Shown here piece by piece: positions 54,101 through 61,700 of a stretch of 64,000 nucleotides of DNA. Origin of the DNA: JACPFJ01 sp036504875 (GTDB taxonomy: Bacteria; Desulfobacterota; Desulfuromonadia; Geobacterales; Pseudopelobacteraceae); NCBI GenBank assembly GCA_036504875.1, contig DASXUK010000067.1:5573-69572 (forward strand), given 5' to 3'. Below the pieces are notes generated by a model that was given only the letters and a program-made list of their open reading frames with translations, was not told the DNA's origin and made no database searches. Positions within the stretch are counted from its first letter, which is position 1. The number at the start of each line of letters is the position of its first letter. A program made the position numbers and the translations under genes.

Positions 54101-57100
54101 TTCGTTGTTCTGGGTATAGTAGGAACCTACCTTTGTCCATTTGGCAGTATCAATGACAGTGCCGGTGAAACTATCAAAAAATTCGTAAACAGCAGCTCCG
54201 TTACTGGCGCTTAAAGCGCTGGCGTTTCCGAAATAAAGAGAGATGGTATTAAAGGCGCCGGTTTTTATCCAGACTGTTGCCGTGCTGCTGTCGGTTTTGC
54301 TTTCAAGATAATAGGGTATTTCCCGCTTGTTTGTTTCGTCGTAGAAGCGGATGTCGTCAAAGTTGGCCTTCATGTCCACATCGTAGGGAATGGTCACCTT
54401 TGTCTGGAAGTTGGGCAGGAAGTTGGTGATGGTAAGCGGTTTGCGTCTGGTCCATACTCCTCCTCCCCCCATGGAGATGCCGGCATTGAGCGCCCTGACA
54501 CGGTAGGTGTAGGTTGAACCGTTGCAGACACTGGTGTCGCTCCATGTTGTTGTATTTGATACTGTCTGGGCCGCTTCGACAAAGTCCGCTTCCAGGCAAC
54601 TGCCGCTGGGGCAACGCTCAATCTTGAAGCCGGTCTCTGTACCGGTGTTATCGATCCAGGAAAGGTTGATGGTGGTGGTATTGCCTGCTGTTGCGGTAAG
54701 ACCGGATGTCGTGGCAAGGGTGGTGGTCGCATCGGCGGTTGCGCTGTAGGGACTGTCCCAGCCTATTGTTGCGGTCTTGTAGGCCCGTACGCGATAGCGG
54801 TAGGCTGTATCCGGCTTCAGAGTAATTATGTCATTATAGGTTGTTACGTTGGCCAATACCGTGTCGATCTGGCTGAACGTGCATAATGCCACCTCGCAGC
54901 GCTCAATCTTGAAGCCGGTTTCGTCATTGTTCGTGTCGGTCCAGGAAAGGTTGATCTGCCCTTCGGATGCCCGTGTTGCGGTCAAGCCGGATGGCGTGGC
55001 CGGTGACGGGGTGATCGCGGAAGCAGATAGCGAGAAGGCTGACTGCCAATCTGCCGTTTTGTAGGAAAGTATCTTGTAGCTGTATGAGGTGCCCGCGGCA
55101 ACGGTTGTGTCGCTGTAGGTGACAACATTTTCGAGGACTGATCCTATTTCGGTAAAATTGATGCAACCAGCCCCGGTACATCTGAATATCCTGAATCCGG
55201 TTTCACCGGTCGTGTTGTCCAGCCAGGCAAGGTTGATCTGTGTCGTGTTGACCGGAGTAGCTGTCACGTTGCCGGGCGGCATAGGACTGGTCAGAAGGGC
55301 ATACCGTTCAATCCAGCGCGGGTCGATCTCGCCTGCCTTGAATGAACGCACCCGGTAACAATACTCCTGGCCGATATTGAGACCTGTATCGGAATAAGTT
55401 GTGGCATTGGCTGCCGCAGTGTAGATGAGTACCCATGGATTGGCGGAAGCGCAGGTACCAGGTTTGCGCTCGATATAAAAGCCTGTTTCGCCCGTGGAGG
55501 TGTCGGCCCAGGCAAGGTCAACCTTTGTGTAGAAGGGGCTGGCAGTAAACGGCGAACTCGCCTGGAGGGCGCTCCCCTTGCCACTATAGACCAGATAATC
55601 GGCATTCCCTGTTGCGTTGGTGGTGTAACCGGCCACCAGTGTATCGCCCAATGAGTTAAAGGTGACCGCTGTGGCCTCATCAAAGCTGTTGGCTGCACCA
55701 TTGTAGATGGTAGCAGCAAGGAGCGACCCGTCATACCCGTATTTGACCGACAGAGCATCGGTCGTGAGGCCGTTGCCGGTATATCCGACAATGCTTACGT
55801 TGCCGGACACATCCATTGCCATGCCCAGAGCCTCTTCGTCGGTGCCGGGACGAAGGTGAATTTTACGCCATTTTTCGGTTCCGGCGCTATCGTATCGGAT
55901 GATGATGAAATCACGATCACTGACGGCTGTCAGCACCGTACCCCCGACAACCACGCTATCGTCAATCTGGTCGTATTTCACCGAAATTGCAGAATCGTCA
56001 CCATGCGCAGCGCCATCGACAGTCCTGCTCCAGAGTACCCGTGAACCCGTGGGCACTGCCTTGCCATCATACTTTATCAGCAGTATGTCGCGACCGTTCA
56101 AACCGGTATCAAAACCAGCCACATACGGATTGCCGTCCTTGTCGATGGCCAGCGACCGCGCCTGGTTGTCACCGGATCCGCTGAAGCTGTCTTCCCAGAT
56201 GATCTGGCCCGGCGTTTTGCCGTTGCAGGGCGCCCCGGCCTTGCCGCAGTACTTGGCTACAAATGTTTTGTAGCGGTCGGGAAGTGATGCGCTCTGAACA
56301 TGCCCGGCGACAAAGACATTGCCATCCTTGTCAAAAGCGACTGCATCGGGAAAATCATTGCCGTGGAAAACAGAATCGTAGGGCGTGGCGCTCCATTCTG
56401 GAATCGCCTTGCCAAAACCATCAACAGCAGGTGCAGCGGCGTATTTGATCAGGTAGATATCTTCATTGAGAGCAGCATTTTTTCCGTAACCCACTATGAC
56501 AACACTGTCAGAGCTGTCGATTGCACTGGCAATCGCAGTTGCCCGATCATCAACACCTCCAGGGCCGTTATACTGGCTGTGCCACATGTGCACCGGGGTA
56601 CATGGTGTCGGCGGTGAACAGGACGCCGGGAATTTCATTGTATAGATGGAGTTGACGTTCTTTATCGCAGGGGCGTAGTAGAGCGAGGAATATCCTGTGA
56701 CAATAGCGGCGTTGGCGCTGTCCACGGCAACACTCGTCGCCCTGTCGATTTCACTGTCCGCATCGTCATACAGATGGCTCCAGAGCAACGCTCCGGTACT
56801 ATTGTTCAGCTTGATTGTGTAGTAATCGAACCCTCCTAAAGTTAAAAAACTGTAACCGGTGATCACCGGATTGTTGTCAGGTCCAACTGCGATCGCTGCC
56901 GGAAAATCATCCTTGTTATCAGCGCTATTGTACAGATAACTCCAGTCAGGAGCCTTGTAGGTGACAAAAAGTGTCAGAACCCGTATTTCTTCACTCGGGT
57001 TTGATGAACCGTTGGCGGCATTGAAGGAACGCGCACGGTAATAATAGGTGCTGCTCGGGGTCAGTCCCGTGTCGGTGAAGGTCGTTATATTTGCTCCAAC

Positions 57101-58675
57101 AGTTCCGACCTCGCCCCACACACCCAGTTCCGTGAGCTTGCGATCAATCTTGAAGCCATCCTCATTGAGGGAATTATCGATCCAGTCAATTTTAACCGAG
57201 GTATCTGAAAGAGTCGTAGCCGATAGACCACTGGGGGGATTCAACAAACCGGGATCATAGACCAGTATCAGATAGTCATAGTCGGATGCACCGGCGGTCC
57301 AGAGATCCGTCCAACCGCCAATAATGACCTCACCACTTGCCCCCAGTCCGATGCCGACCGGTTTTTCGTTTTTGTGTGCCACACCGTCGAAGGTGGAAGC
57401 CCAGTACAGGGTCGGGGAAATGCTGTCATTCTTGATTTTAAGCGTGAGGATGTTGGTGTTGCCCCCGACCACAACCGAGTAGCCGGTGACATAGACATTA
57501 CCCGCGGTATCCAGGACAATTCCGGTTCCGATGTCAGCGGCGGATGCCCCGGAGTCGTAAATCTTTTTCCACTCTTCAAGGCCGTCGGACGCCCTGTAGC
57601 GAATAACGAGAAGATCTTCGTGACCGGTCAGGGTAAAGGTGTACCCGGTGACATAGGCGTTGCCGGATGAATCCAGGGCAAGCCCGTACGGCTCATCATT
57701 ATTTGTGGGGCTGTTGTATGTTGAGCCCCAGATAAGGGCCCCGTTAGCGGCTGCATATTTCGCGGTGTAAATGTCAAGGTTACCGCTGTTGGTAACAGCA
57801 GCGGTGATGATGACATTACCGGATCCGTCGATGGCAACCTTGCGGCCGGCGTCCAGATTTGCTCCGGGTGATGTATAGCGGCATTCCCACAGTTTGGCGC
57901 CGTTGTAGTCATACTTGATGGTCATTACATCAAAATCGGTGCCGTTCCATGACTGGCCTGTCACTGCCACGCCACCAACTCCTGCCGCTATGGAGGCCAG
58001 TTTATCCACACCGTTTGCCACTCCGTTCCAGGTTGCAACCCAGACAGGTGTGCCATCCGTGTTCGGACCGCTGACACTGTACTTGAGGATAATGTAGTCC
58101 TCGTTTCCGGCGACATTCTGGACATATCCGCCCACATACACATTGTTGAGGGTATCAACGGCAATGCTCGCGGCGATGTCGTTGCCGTGGGCAGGGGCGT
58201 CATAGGTGTGTTCCCACAGCATGACGCCATCGCTCCCTCTGTACTTGACGGTATAGATATCGTAATTGGTTCCGTTCCAGGCAAAACCGGACACGATGAC
58301 GTTATCGCTTGAATCGACCACAATCGCCGTGGCCTGGTCGCTGCCACCGAGACGGTTGTAAGTCTTGCGCCAGGCCACCGTGCCGTTGGCATTGAATTTG
58401 ACGGTCAGGTAATCATCGTCGATCCCACCGGCGAGGTTCTGATAGCCGGTGACGATCAGGTTGCCGACGCTGTCAACGACAGAGGCCTTTGCCTCCTGCT
58501 TGCCCGGCTGAGGTGAGTCGGTTGCTGCCGGGCGTTTGAGGTCTCCGCCGCCGGCGTATGCTCCAGGCAGTGCAAAACCCGAAAACAGCAGAAACTGGAT
58601 GGCAACAAACGCCAGCTGCATTCTCCATGTCATACGAAATGCTACATGGTCTCGGTTTCGCAGTGCCAGTTTCAT
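48173..58675 (-). CDS. Giant secreted FN3/DUF2341/SBBP-repeat protein
   Basis: The 3500-residue protein has a signal peptide (LAFVAIQFLLFSGFALPGAY, after a basic N-region). It is then built of two blocks of SBBP-type beta-propeller repeats, separated by an FN3 domain, and a chain of further FN3 units (14 in total by my count; INLAWTDNTTDETGFKVERC type). Four DUF2341/concanavalin-like modules are set into it, one of which also has a LamG-like domain. There is no C-terminal membrane anchor, LPXTG or obvious sorting signal. I chose the ATG at 58675, with GGAGG 8 nt before it; ATG at 58726/58729, coupled to the cytochrome stop, remains possible. It would sit outside the cell, possibly in a matrix with the cytochrome encoded just upstream. 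Function unknown. Confidence 0.88.
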   Translation of the reverse strand: MKLALRNRDHVAFRMTWRMQLAFVAIQFLLFSGFALPGAYAGGGDLKRPAATDSPQPGKQEAKASVVDSVGNLIVTGYQNLAGGIDDDYLTVKFNANGTVAWRKTYNRLGGSDQATAIVVDSSDNVIVSGFAWNGTNYDIYTVKYRGSDGVMLWEHTYDAPAHGNDIAASIAVDTLNNVYVGGYVQNVAGNEDYIILKYSVSGPNTDGTPVWVATWNGVANGVDKLASIAAGVGGVAVTGQSWNGTDFDVMTIKYDYNGAKLWECRYTSPGANLDAGRKVAIDGSGNVIITAAVTNSGNLDIYTAKYAAANGALIWGSTYNSPTNNDEPYGLALDSSGNAYVTGYTFTLTGHEDLLVIRYRASDGLEEWKKIYDSGASAADIGTGIVLDTAGNVYVTGYSVVVGGNTNILTLKIKNDSISPTLYWASTFDGVAHKNEKPVGIGLGASGEVIIGGWTDLWTAGASDYDYLILVYDPGLLNPPSGLSATTLSDTSVKIDWIDNSLNEDGFKIDRKLTELGVWGEVGTVGANITTFTDTGLTPSSTYYYRARSFNAANGSSNPSEEIRVLTLFVTYKAPDWSYLYNSADNKDDFPAAIAVGPDNNPVITGYSFLTLGGFDYYTIKLNNSTGALLWSHLYDDADSEIDRATSVAVDSANAAIVTGYSSLYYAPAIKNVNSIYTMKFPASCSPPTPCTPVHMWHSQYNGPGGVDDRATAIASAIDSSDSVVIVGYGKNAALNEDIYLIKYAAAPAVDGFGKAIPEWSATPYDSVFHGNDFPDAVAFDKDGNVFVAGHVQSASLPDRYKTFVAKYCGKAGAPCNGKTPGQIIWEDSFSGSGDNQARSLAIDKDGNPYVAGFDTGLNGRDILLIKYDGKAVPTGSRVLWSRTVDGAAHGDDSAISVKYDQIDDSVVVGGTVLTAVSDRDFIIIRYDSAGTEKWRKIHLRPGTDEEALGMAMDVSGNVSIVGYTGNGLTTDALSVKYGYDGSLLAATIYNGAANSFDEATAVTFNSLGDTLVAGYTTNATGNADYLVYSGKGSALQASSPFTASPFYTKVDLAWADTSTGETGFYIERKPGTCASANPWVLIYTAAANATTYSDTGLNIGQEYCYRVRSFKAGEIDPRWIERYALLTSPMPPGNVTATPVNTTQINLAWLDNTTGETGFRIFRCTGAGCINFTEIGSVLENVVTYSDTTVAAGTSYSYKILSYKTADWQSAFSLSASAITPSPATPSGLTATRASEGQINLSWTDTNNDETGFKIERCEVALCTFSQIDTVLANVTTYNDIITLKPDTAYRYRVRAYKTATIGWDSPYSATADATTTLATTSGLTATAGNTTTINLSWIDNTGTETGFKIERCPSGSCLEADFVEAAQTVSNTTTWSDTSVCNGSTYTYRVRALNAGISMGGGGVWTRRKPLTITNFLPNFQTKVTIPYDVDMKANFDDIRFYDETNKREIPYYLESKTDSSTATVWIKTGAFNTISLYFGNASALSASNGAAVYEFFDSFTGTVIDTAKWTKVGSYYTQNNELISSGGSGAWDSGMFSIANFARPFVYEVDFYPTGGVQLMIGAKNTGAGISYTEFTYAAYAVNDINGNRLLVYEDGVGRGDNLKAITSNVWQYYKVEVLATGAKYYHGLSPTAYTNYYTSAYSNAPLLKVGFTNVDKVFKLDNARVRKYAAAEPSVLFGVTETSTGYTFVNTWIGLPSATASVTTPTPTAPTGPLATRVNEAQINLAWTDTTSDETGFRIERCKGAACVDFVEIGTVGAGVVSYSDTSPLDVNTTYRYQVRAYKTATCGGGWNGPYSSIASATTTLMAPSALTAALSVSTTCDDLRFTESDGTTLLNYWVESGCGTVSTKVWLKLPTLPAGPRSLYLYWANPTASAMSSGTATFDFFDDFTGTTIDTGKWVKADNGAYLSQNNEIIATGGSGVWGSNTMYSVANFARPFVLELKHKQTAGSYMMFGAKDTSASTTYGYYHYAAYPVIGTILQVYESGSYRGTNLAPIASNVWEYYKFEVLGTGAKYYVGTSPAAYTLFYDSVYSTASPLKIGFDNDNQAFSMDDVRVRKYATPLPTFTVGAFETAAYSLTGGTWNARRPLTITNGGTALIDYQTDLTIDTTVVASDRISLAWTDNTSSETGFIVERCAGAACDFTTITTFSAAANATSFVDKTVAMATTYCYRVKAEKSLVWTSTPSNSACVTTTTIAAPVLTATATTKIDLSWTDTTTGEDGFAVERCTGVSCDFTVIDSGFPVTLNPNVTTYADNAVCANSYRYRVKPFKSGPSGWSIYSNIANAATILPVAPSGLSATRISEIQINLAWTDNTTDETGFKVERCQGTGCSVFTLVADLPANTTTYSDNGRAPDITYRYRVRAYKGGGCAWETANSNEVEATASLVAPSALTAATTFSTQVDLAWTDNTITETAFKIERCLTALCTYAPLATLGANVTSFSDASVCSGTGYTYRLNAVNEGSTNGGGGTWTRRKPVTFTNFQPNFLVRVTVAYDALMKPNFDDIRFVDTINGIELPYWIESKTDSTTANVWIKTSGSSSVYLYFGNGLATSSSSVISIFGPGLMTYYPFNEADGTISGTTADVVGGAGNNLTLTGFTAGYGVKAGGVYGNALSLSGANAAISAAPTVPAGSVASIEAWIYPKAYADVTYNGIVSWGTRTALNALALSIQNSGRLSMPTWANDFVPASGVTATLNAWNHVVAVLNGTSFTLYTNGQLVGTTILSAPNIPSINLAIGALEYPGGRYFNGLIDEVRIYNRALTATEIAGRYATLIPSATLGANEIISTTNTYGWTYATSYVTATATPPALAAPTAFTATRAHESQINLAWIDGVTGETGFEIDRCVGAACDFTTKITIQVAANTTSYVDVGLLPDTTYRYQIRAKRVATCTAYSSYATVAQAVTTLIAPSALTATAPNTTQLNLSWTDTTGSETGFKVERCTGSGCTTGFSQIGITGPSINTYVDTTVCPSTAYGYRVAAVNAGLSYDGGGCWTRRKPITITNFQPDFQTKVTIAYVSTMKADFSDIRFHDPVANQELPYWFESKTNSSTATVWVKTRVSSTIYLYYGNATATSVDSGASTFEFFDDFTGTTIDAAKWTTVGPYYTQNNELISSGGSGAWNSGMYSVANFARPFVYEVDFYRTGGGSMMLGAKNTGAGISYIDFTYAGYVVYGGGGALDRLLVYEDGAGRADNLKLITSNVWQYYKLEVLPTTGAIYYQGLSPAAYTSYYTSAYSSASPLKVGFTNADEVFKLDNARVRKYASPEPATVVGTEELSACFAFTGTYISGYSNVAPGTTPTPAAPATLTAIATNDTNINLAWSDLSNDETVFRIERCAGVSCSAFLELTTVPANTTSYSSAALTPSTTYCYRVRADKTATCATGWPTAYTNTACAKAFPAQVATFSATAVGPFMVRLDWIDSAIDEDGYEIEVMAWNGKWVNIATTLPNVITYLDRVGINPLKTYTYRIRPFRGSDKSPYKTTNTVTTPAYSPGAATCP
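48830..49692 (-). repeat. DUF2341/concanavalin-like module D, set into an FN3 F-G loop
   Basis: Begins WTRRKPITITNFQPDFQ, has FSDIRFHDPVANQELPYW, FFDDFTGTTIDAAKW, ELISSGGSGAWNSG and DNARVRKYASPEP. It is very like module A in sequence, which suggests a recent duplication. It is flanked by the FN3 parts YGYRVAAVNAG and SGYSNVAPGTT. Confidence 0.75.
50288..51255 (-). repeat. DUF2341-plus-LamG module C, set into an FN3 F-G loop
   Basis: Begins WTRRKPVTFTNFQPNF, has FDDIRFVDTINGIELPYW and YLYFGNG, then a LamG-like domain (YYPFNEADGT, SIEAWIYPKAY, GLIDEVRIYNRALTATEI). It replaces the FDDFTG half of the other modules. It is flanked by the FN3 parts YTYRLNAVNEG and TATATPP. Confidence 0.75.
52326..53216 (-). 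repeat. DUF2341/concanavalin-like module B with permuted order
   Basis: This copy begins in mid-domain (STTCDDLRFTESDGTTLLNY), runs through the FDDFTG part to VRKYATPLPTF, and only then shows the segment that normally opens the domain (RRPLTITNGGTALIDYQTDL). It interrupts an FN3 domain between APSALTAA and SDRISLAWTDN. Confidence 0.65.
53606..54462 (-). repeat. DUF2341/concanavalin-like module A, set into an FN3 F-G loop
   Basis: The module begins WTRRKPLTITNFLPNFQ, has FDDIRFYDETN, FFDSFTGTVIDTAKW and SSGGSGAW, and ends in DNARVRKYAAAEPS. It is flanked on both sides by parts of one FN3 domain (YTYRVRALNAG before, and the closing ASVTTP strand after). It closely resembles module D. Confidence 0.75.
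55570..56905 (-). repeat. SBBP-type beta-propeller repeat block 2 (8 units)
   Basis: A second set of eight units with the same pattern (NPVITGYSFLTLGGFDYYTI, NPYVAGFDTGLNGRDILLIK) follows the first FN3 domain. It is more divergent than block 1, with Cys-containing inserts in units 2 and 4. Confidence 0.65.
57255..58480 (-). repeat. SBBP-type beta-propeller repeat block 1 (8 units)
   Basis: Within the giant protein, eight units of about 50 residues share a VTGY/VSGF/VGGY strand, a following DxxxxKY strand, and a W-containing strand (for example NLIVTGYQNLAGGIDDDYLT, NVYVGGYVQNVAGNEDYIIL). Counted by eye from the sequence. Confidence 0.7.
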
Positions 58676-58737
58676 TGGTGTGCCTCCGGGTGCCTTGACA
58701 AATTCTTTCTGTCTCTTTCCATTCATCATCGCTCCCC

Positions 58738-61700
58738 TTACCACGGGGTTTTTGTGTTCCACAGGTTGTTCGGCCAGGCGCCGTCCGGATGGCAGTTCAG
58801 CCCGGGATAATTTCTTCCCTTCGGAAAACTGCCCCTGCTTCCGGTCCCCGCAGCGCCGCCGGCGGTGACCCCGCCACGGTGTTTGGCATCCAGGCAATTG
58901 GTCTGCATCAGCCGCGGCAGGCTTGCAACGTGCGGTGTATGGCACTTGGAGCAGGTGTAGGAATGCTGGTCGTTGACACCCCAGCCCTTGACCGTTTGGT
59001 GAACCCGGTCAAGGCTCTTCCAGGTTTTAAGCTTGTCAGGCCCGGCAGTCAGGCTGGTCTTCAGGTGGCAGCGCAGACAGAGACCGGCAAACTTGGTATC
59101 GTCCTCGCTGATTCTCGTTGCACCGCCAAACGTGGCCTGATCGGTGTAGACAAAGGGTGTCGGCGGCGGCGTTTGATAGCTCGAGCTGCCACGACTACCC
59201 GTGGGCGCACCGCCAAGTGGCAGGTCTTCCCTGTAGGGTGAGGTCATCCAGGTTCCCTTGAGAAGCGGGACCGCATAGGCCTGGTCGCTCCCCAGGCTCG
59301 GGGTGACCCCATGCGGGTCGTGGCACGGCGAGCAGAGGCCGTCAATGGTCGACATGGCAGCAGTGCCGAGAGTTGATGATGCCTTGAGATGTCCCCCCTT
59401 GACCGGCAGGTTCTTAAAGGGAGTTCGCTGCATTGTCCCGCTCCCGCCTGTGCCGAACTTGTTGGTATCGTGATAGCCTTTCACCGACGTGATGGCGCCG
59501 AACGTCGAGAAAAAGCCCCACGGCGTGATTCCGGAATTTTTGCTCAGGTGACAGTCAAAACACTGACCTGCGCCGGCATTGTACGGGTTGACCGAACTGG
59601 CATCCGGGTTCGATGATGCCTTGTAGGACATGGCATAGCCACCCTTGCCGGCTTGGGTCTCCTTCAGGTTCCCGCCGTTTTTGGTTCCGTTGTAGGTCAC
59701 ATAACTGGTGGTGGTACCGACAACCTTGGACCCGTGAGAACTGTGGCAATCAAAACATTGAACCGCATTGCCGCCGCCCCGTGTATTCGGGATAATTCCA
59801 TCGATCCCAGTTATGGCGCTCCAGCCGCCCTGGTTGGCGGTTGCGTTGCCATGCGCCGACAAGGCCTTGGTGATGTTCTTCTGGGCGGCATTGGCAGTGC
59901 CGGGATATTTACCCCAGGTGGTGGTGCCGCTCTGCGAGTAGCGGGCGGCAACGCTGGAGCGGTCCCAGGCGTACTGGCGCGGTGTCTTGCAGTCACCGAA
60001 CGGCTCGGTAGTATTGTTCTTATCGCTATGGCATGAAAGGCAATGGGTGCTTACCTTGCTCACCTCAGAACGCTCCAATGCAGTTCCAATGTTGTTAGCC
60101 AAAAACTGCACCGCGCTGCTGTTGTTCTTATAGATGGTCGGCCTGGCACCTGCGCCGTAGACGACCAAGTCCACCTTCATATTCTTGGCGGTTGAGTAGT
60201 TCAGGTAATTATAACCTTCATGGTACTGAATATTGATCAGGCCATTTGAATTGGCTTCCCAGTGGCACTCATAGCAGTCGGTATTTTTGATCTCACCGGT
60301 CGTTCGCTGGATATGGTGCGAGTTTGAGCGAAGCTGGCTCATGACATCCATCCGCTTGTTGATCGTGCCGGCATGACATTTGGTGCAGTCACGCGGCAAT
60401 CCGAAAGCGGTATGCTTGGGTACCGGTTTCCTGTTTTCATGGCAGCCGGCGGTGCTGCAACTCAGTTTGTTGGCATGACTGTCGGCGAAACGGTGCTCAT
60501 GGCAGGTGGTGCATACACGGCTGGCATTGTGCCCGTCGCCGCTGACACTAGTAAAGTGCTTGCTGTCGGATGAATGGCAAACGTTACAGATACCATCATA
60601 GGGGGCATTTGTCCGGGCATAATCAAGACCGCTCTGCTTGCGGGTAAATTTAACAGCCGCACGCGTCTTGGGAACGCCGAAGGTACCGTCTGTGGTTGTA
60701 GCCACCTTGTCGTGTATCATATAGATGTTGGCGTCGCCGTGTGGATCATGGCAATCCCAGCAGAACTTACCTCCCTTCCAGGTGCCGTCTTTCACGTAGG
60801 CTTTGTAATGCTTGTAGCCAAAATGACCGGCTGAGGCGCGGGCGTTTTTCGGTTTTATAAAGCGCGTGCCTTCCATGTTGGGATTAAACCCGATGGAATA
60901 TTTCAGGGGATTGGTTATCGGGGCAGTATGGCAACTGGTGCACTGGCCGCCGCTGTCGTCGTCGTGGCACTGAAGGCAGACACCCATCATCATGTACTGG
61001 TTTTTGACATCCAATTTCTCGGTGTCATTCCAGAACTTTTGGCTTCCGGTCTTGTGGATGGTGGCATCACTTGTGTGACATGCGGCCACGCATGACTGGA
61101 TGGAAGGGCTGGCATATGGCCGGTGATTATACACATATCTGGCACTGGTAATATTGATCAGTTGCGGCGCAAGTGATTCGAGCGTGTCGTGGCACGAGCG
61201 GCATTCCGTATCGTCCTTTTTCATATGACAGTAGACGCATTCTTTCTCGAAACGTCTTTCATACTGGCGATGCATTCGGAGCCGGAACGGGTTGGTTGCA
61301 TCCTTGTGTAGGACGCTGTTGTCGTGGCAGTACCAGCAGGGGTTGCCGGAGAAGTTGGCCGCCGGGTTGTTGGAGGACGGATAACGGCCGGAGGTTGAAT
61401 AACGCCCATGCCCGGTTGTAACCCACTGGGTCAGGTTGATCCTGGCCTGGGTACTCCCGCTGAACGCCTTGTACGTATCAATATCAGCACCGGATGTCCC
61501 GTGACACCCAAGGCAGGTGACGGCGCTGTTGACTGTTCCACCCCAGATCGGATCGGTTCCGCTGGTATGACATTTGGTGTTGGAACAGGCCTTTGTTATG
61601 GCGTTGTAACTGCCGCCACTCTTAAAGACGACATCCTTGTTTTTGTTTACATGATAGGCGCCGTTAAGATGAGACGCTTCACCCATGAATCCGACTGGTG

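Noticed and set aside
48173..58675. CRISPR or DNA-level tandem repeat array
   Set aside because: Repeats are protein-level FN3/SBBP/DUF2341 domains of variable DNA sequence, not regular short repeats with spacers.
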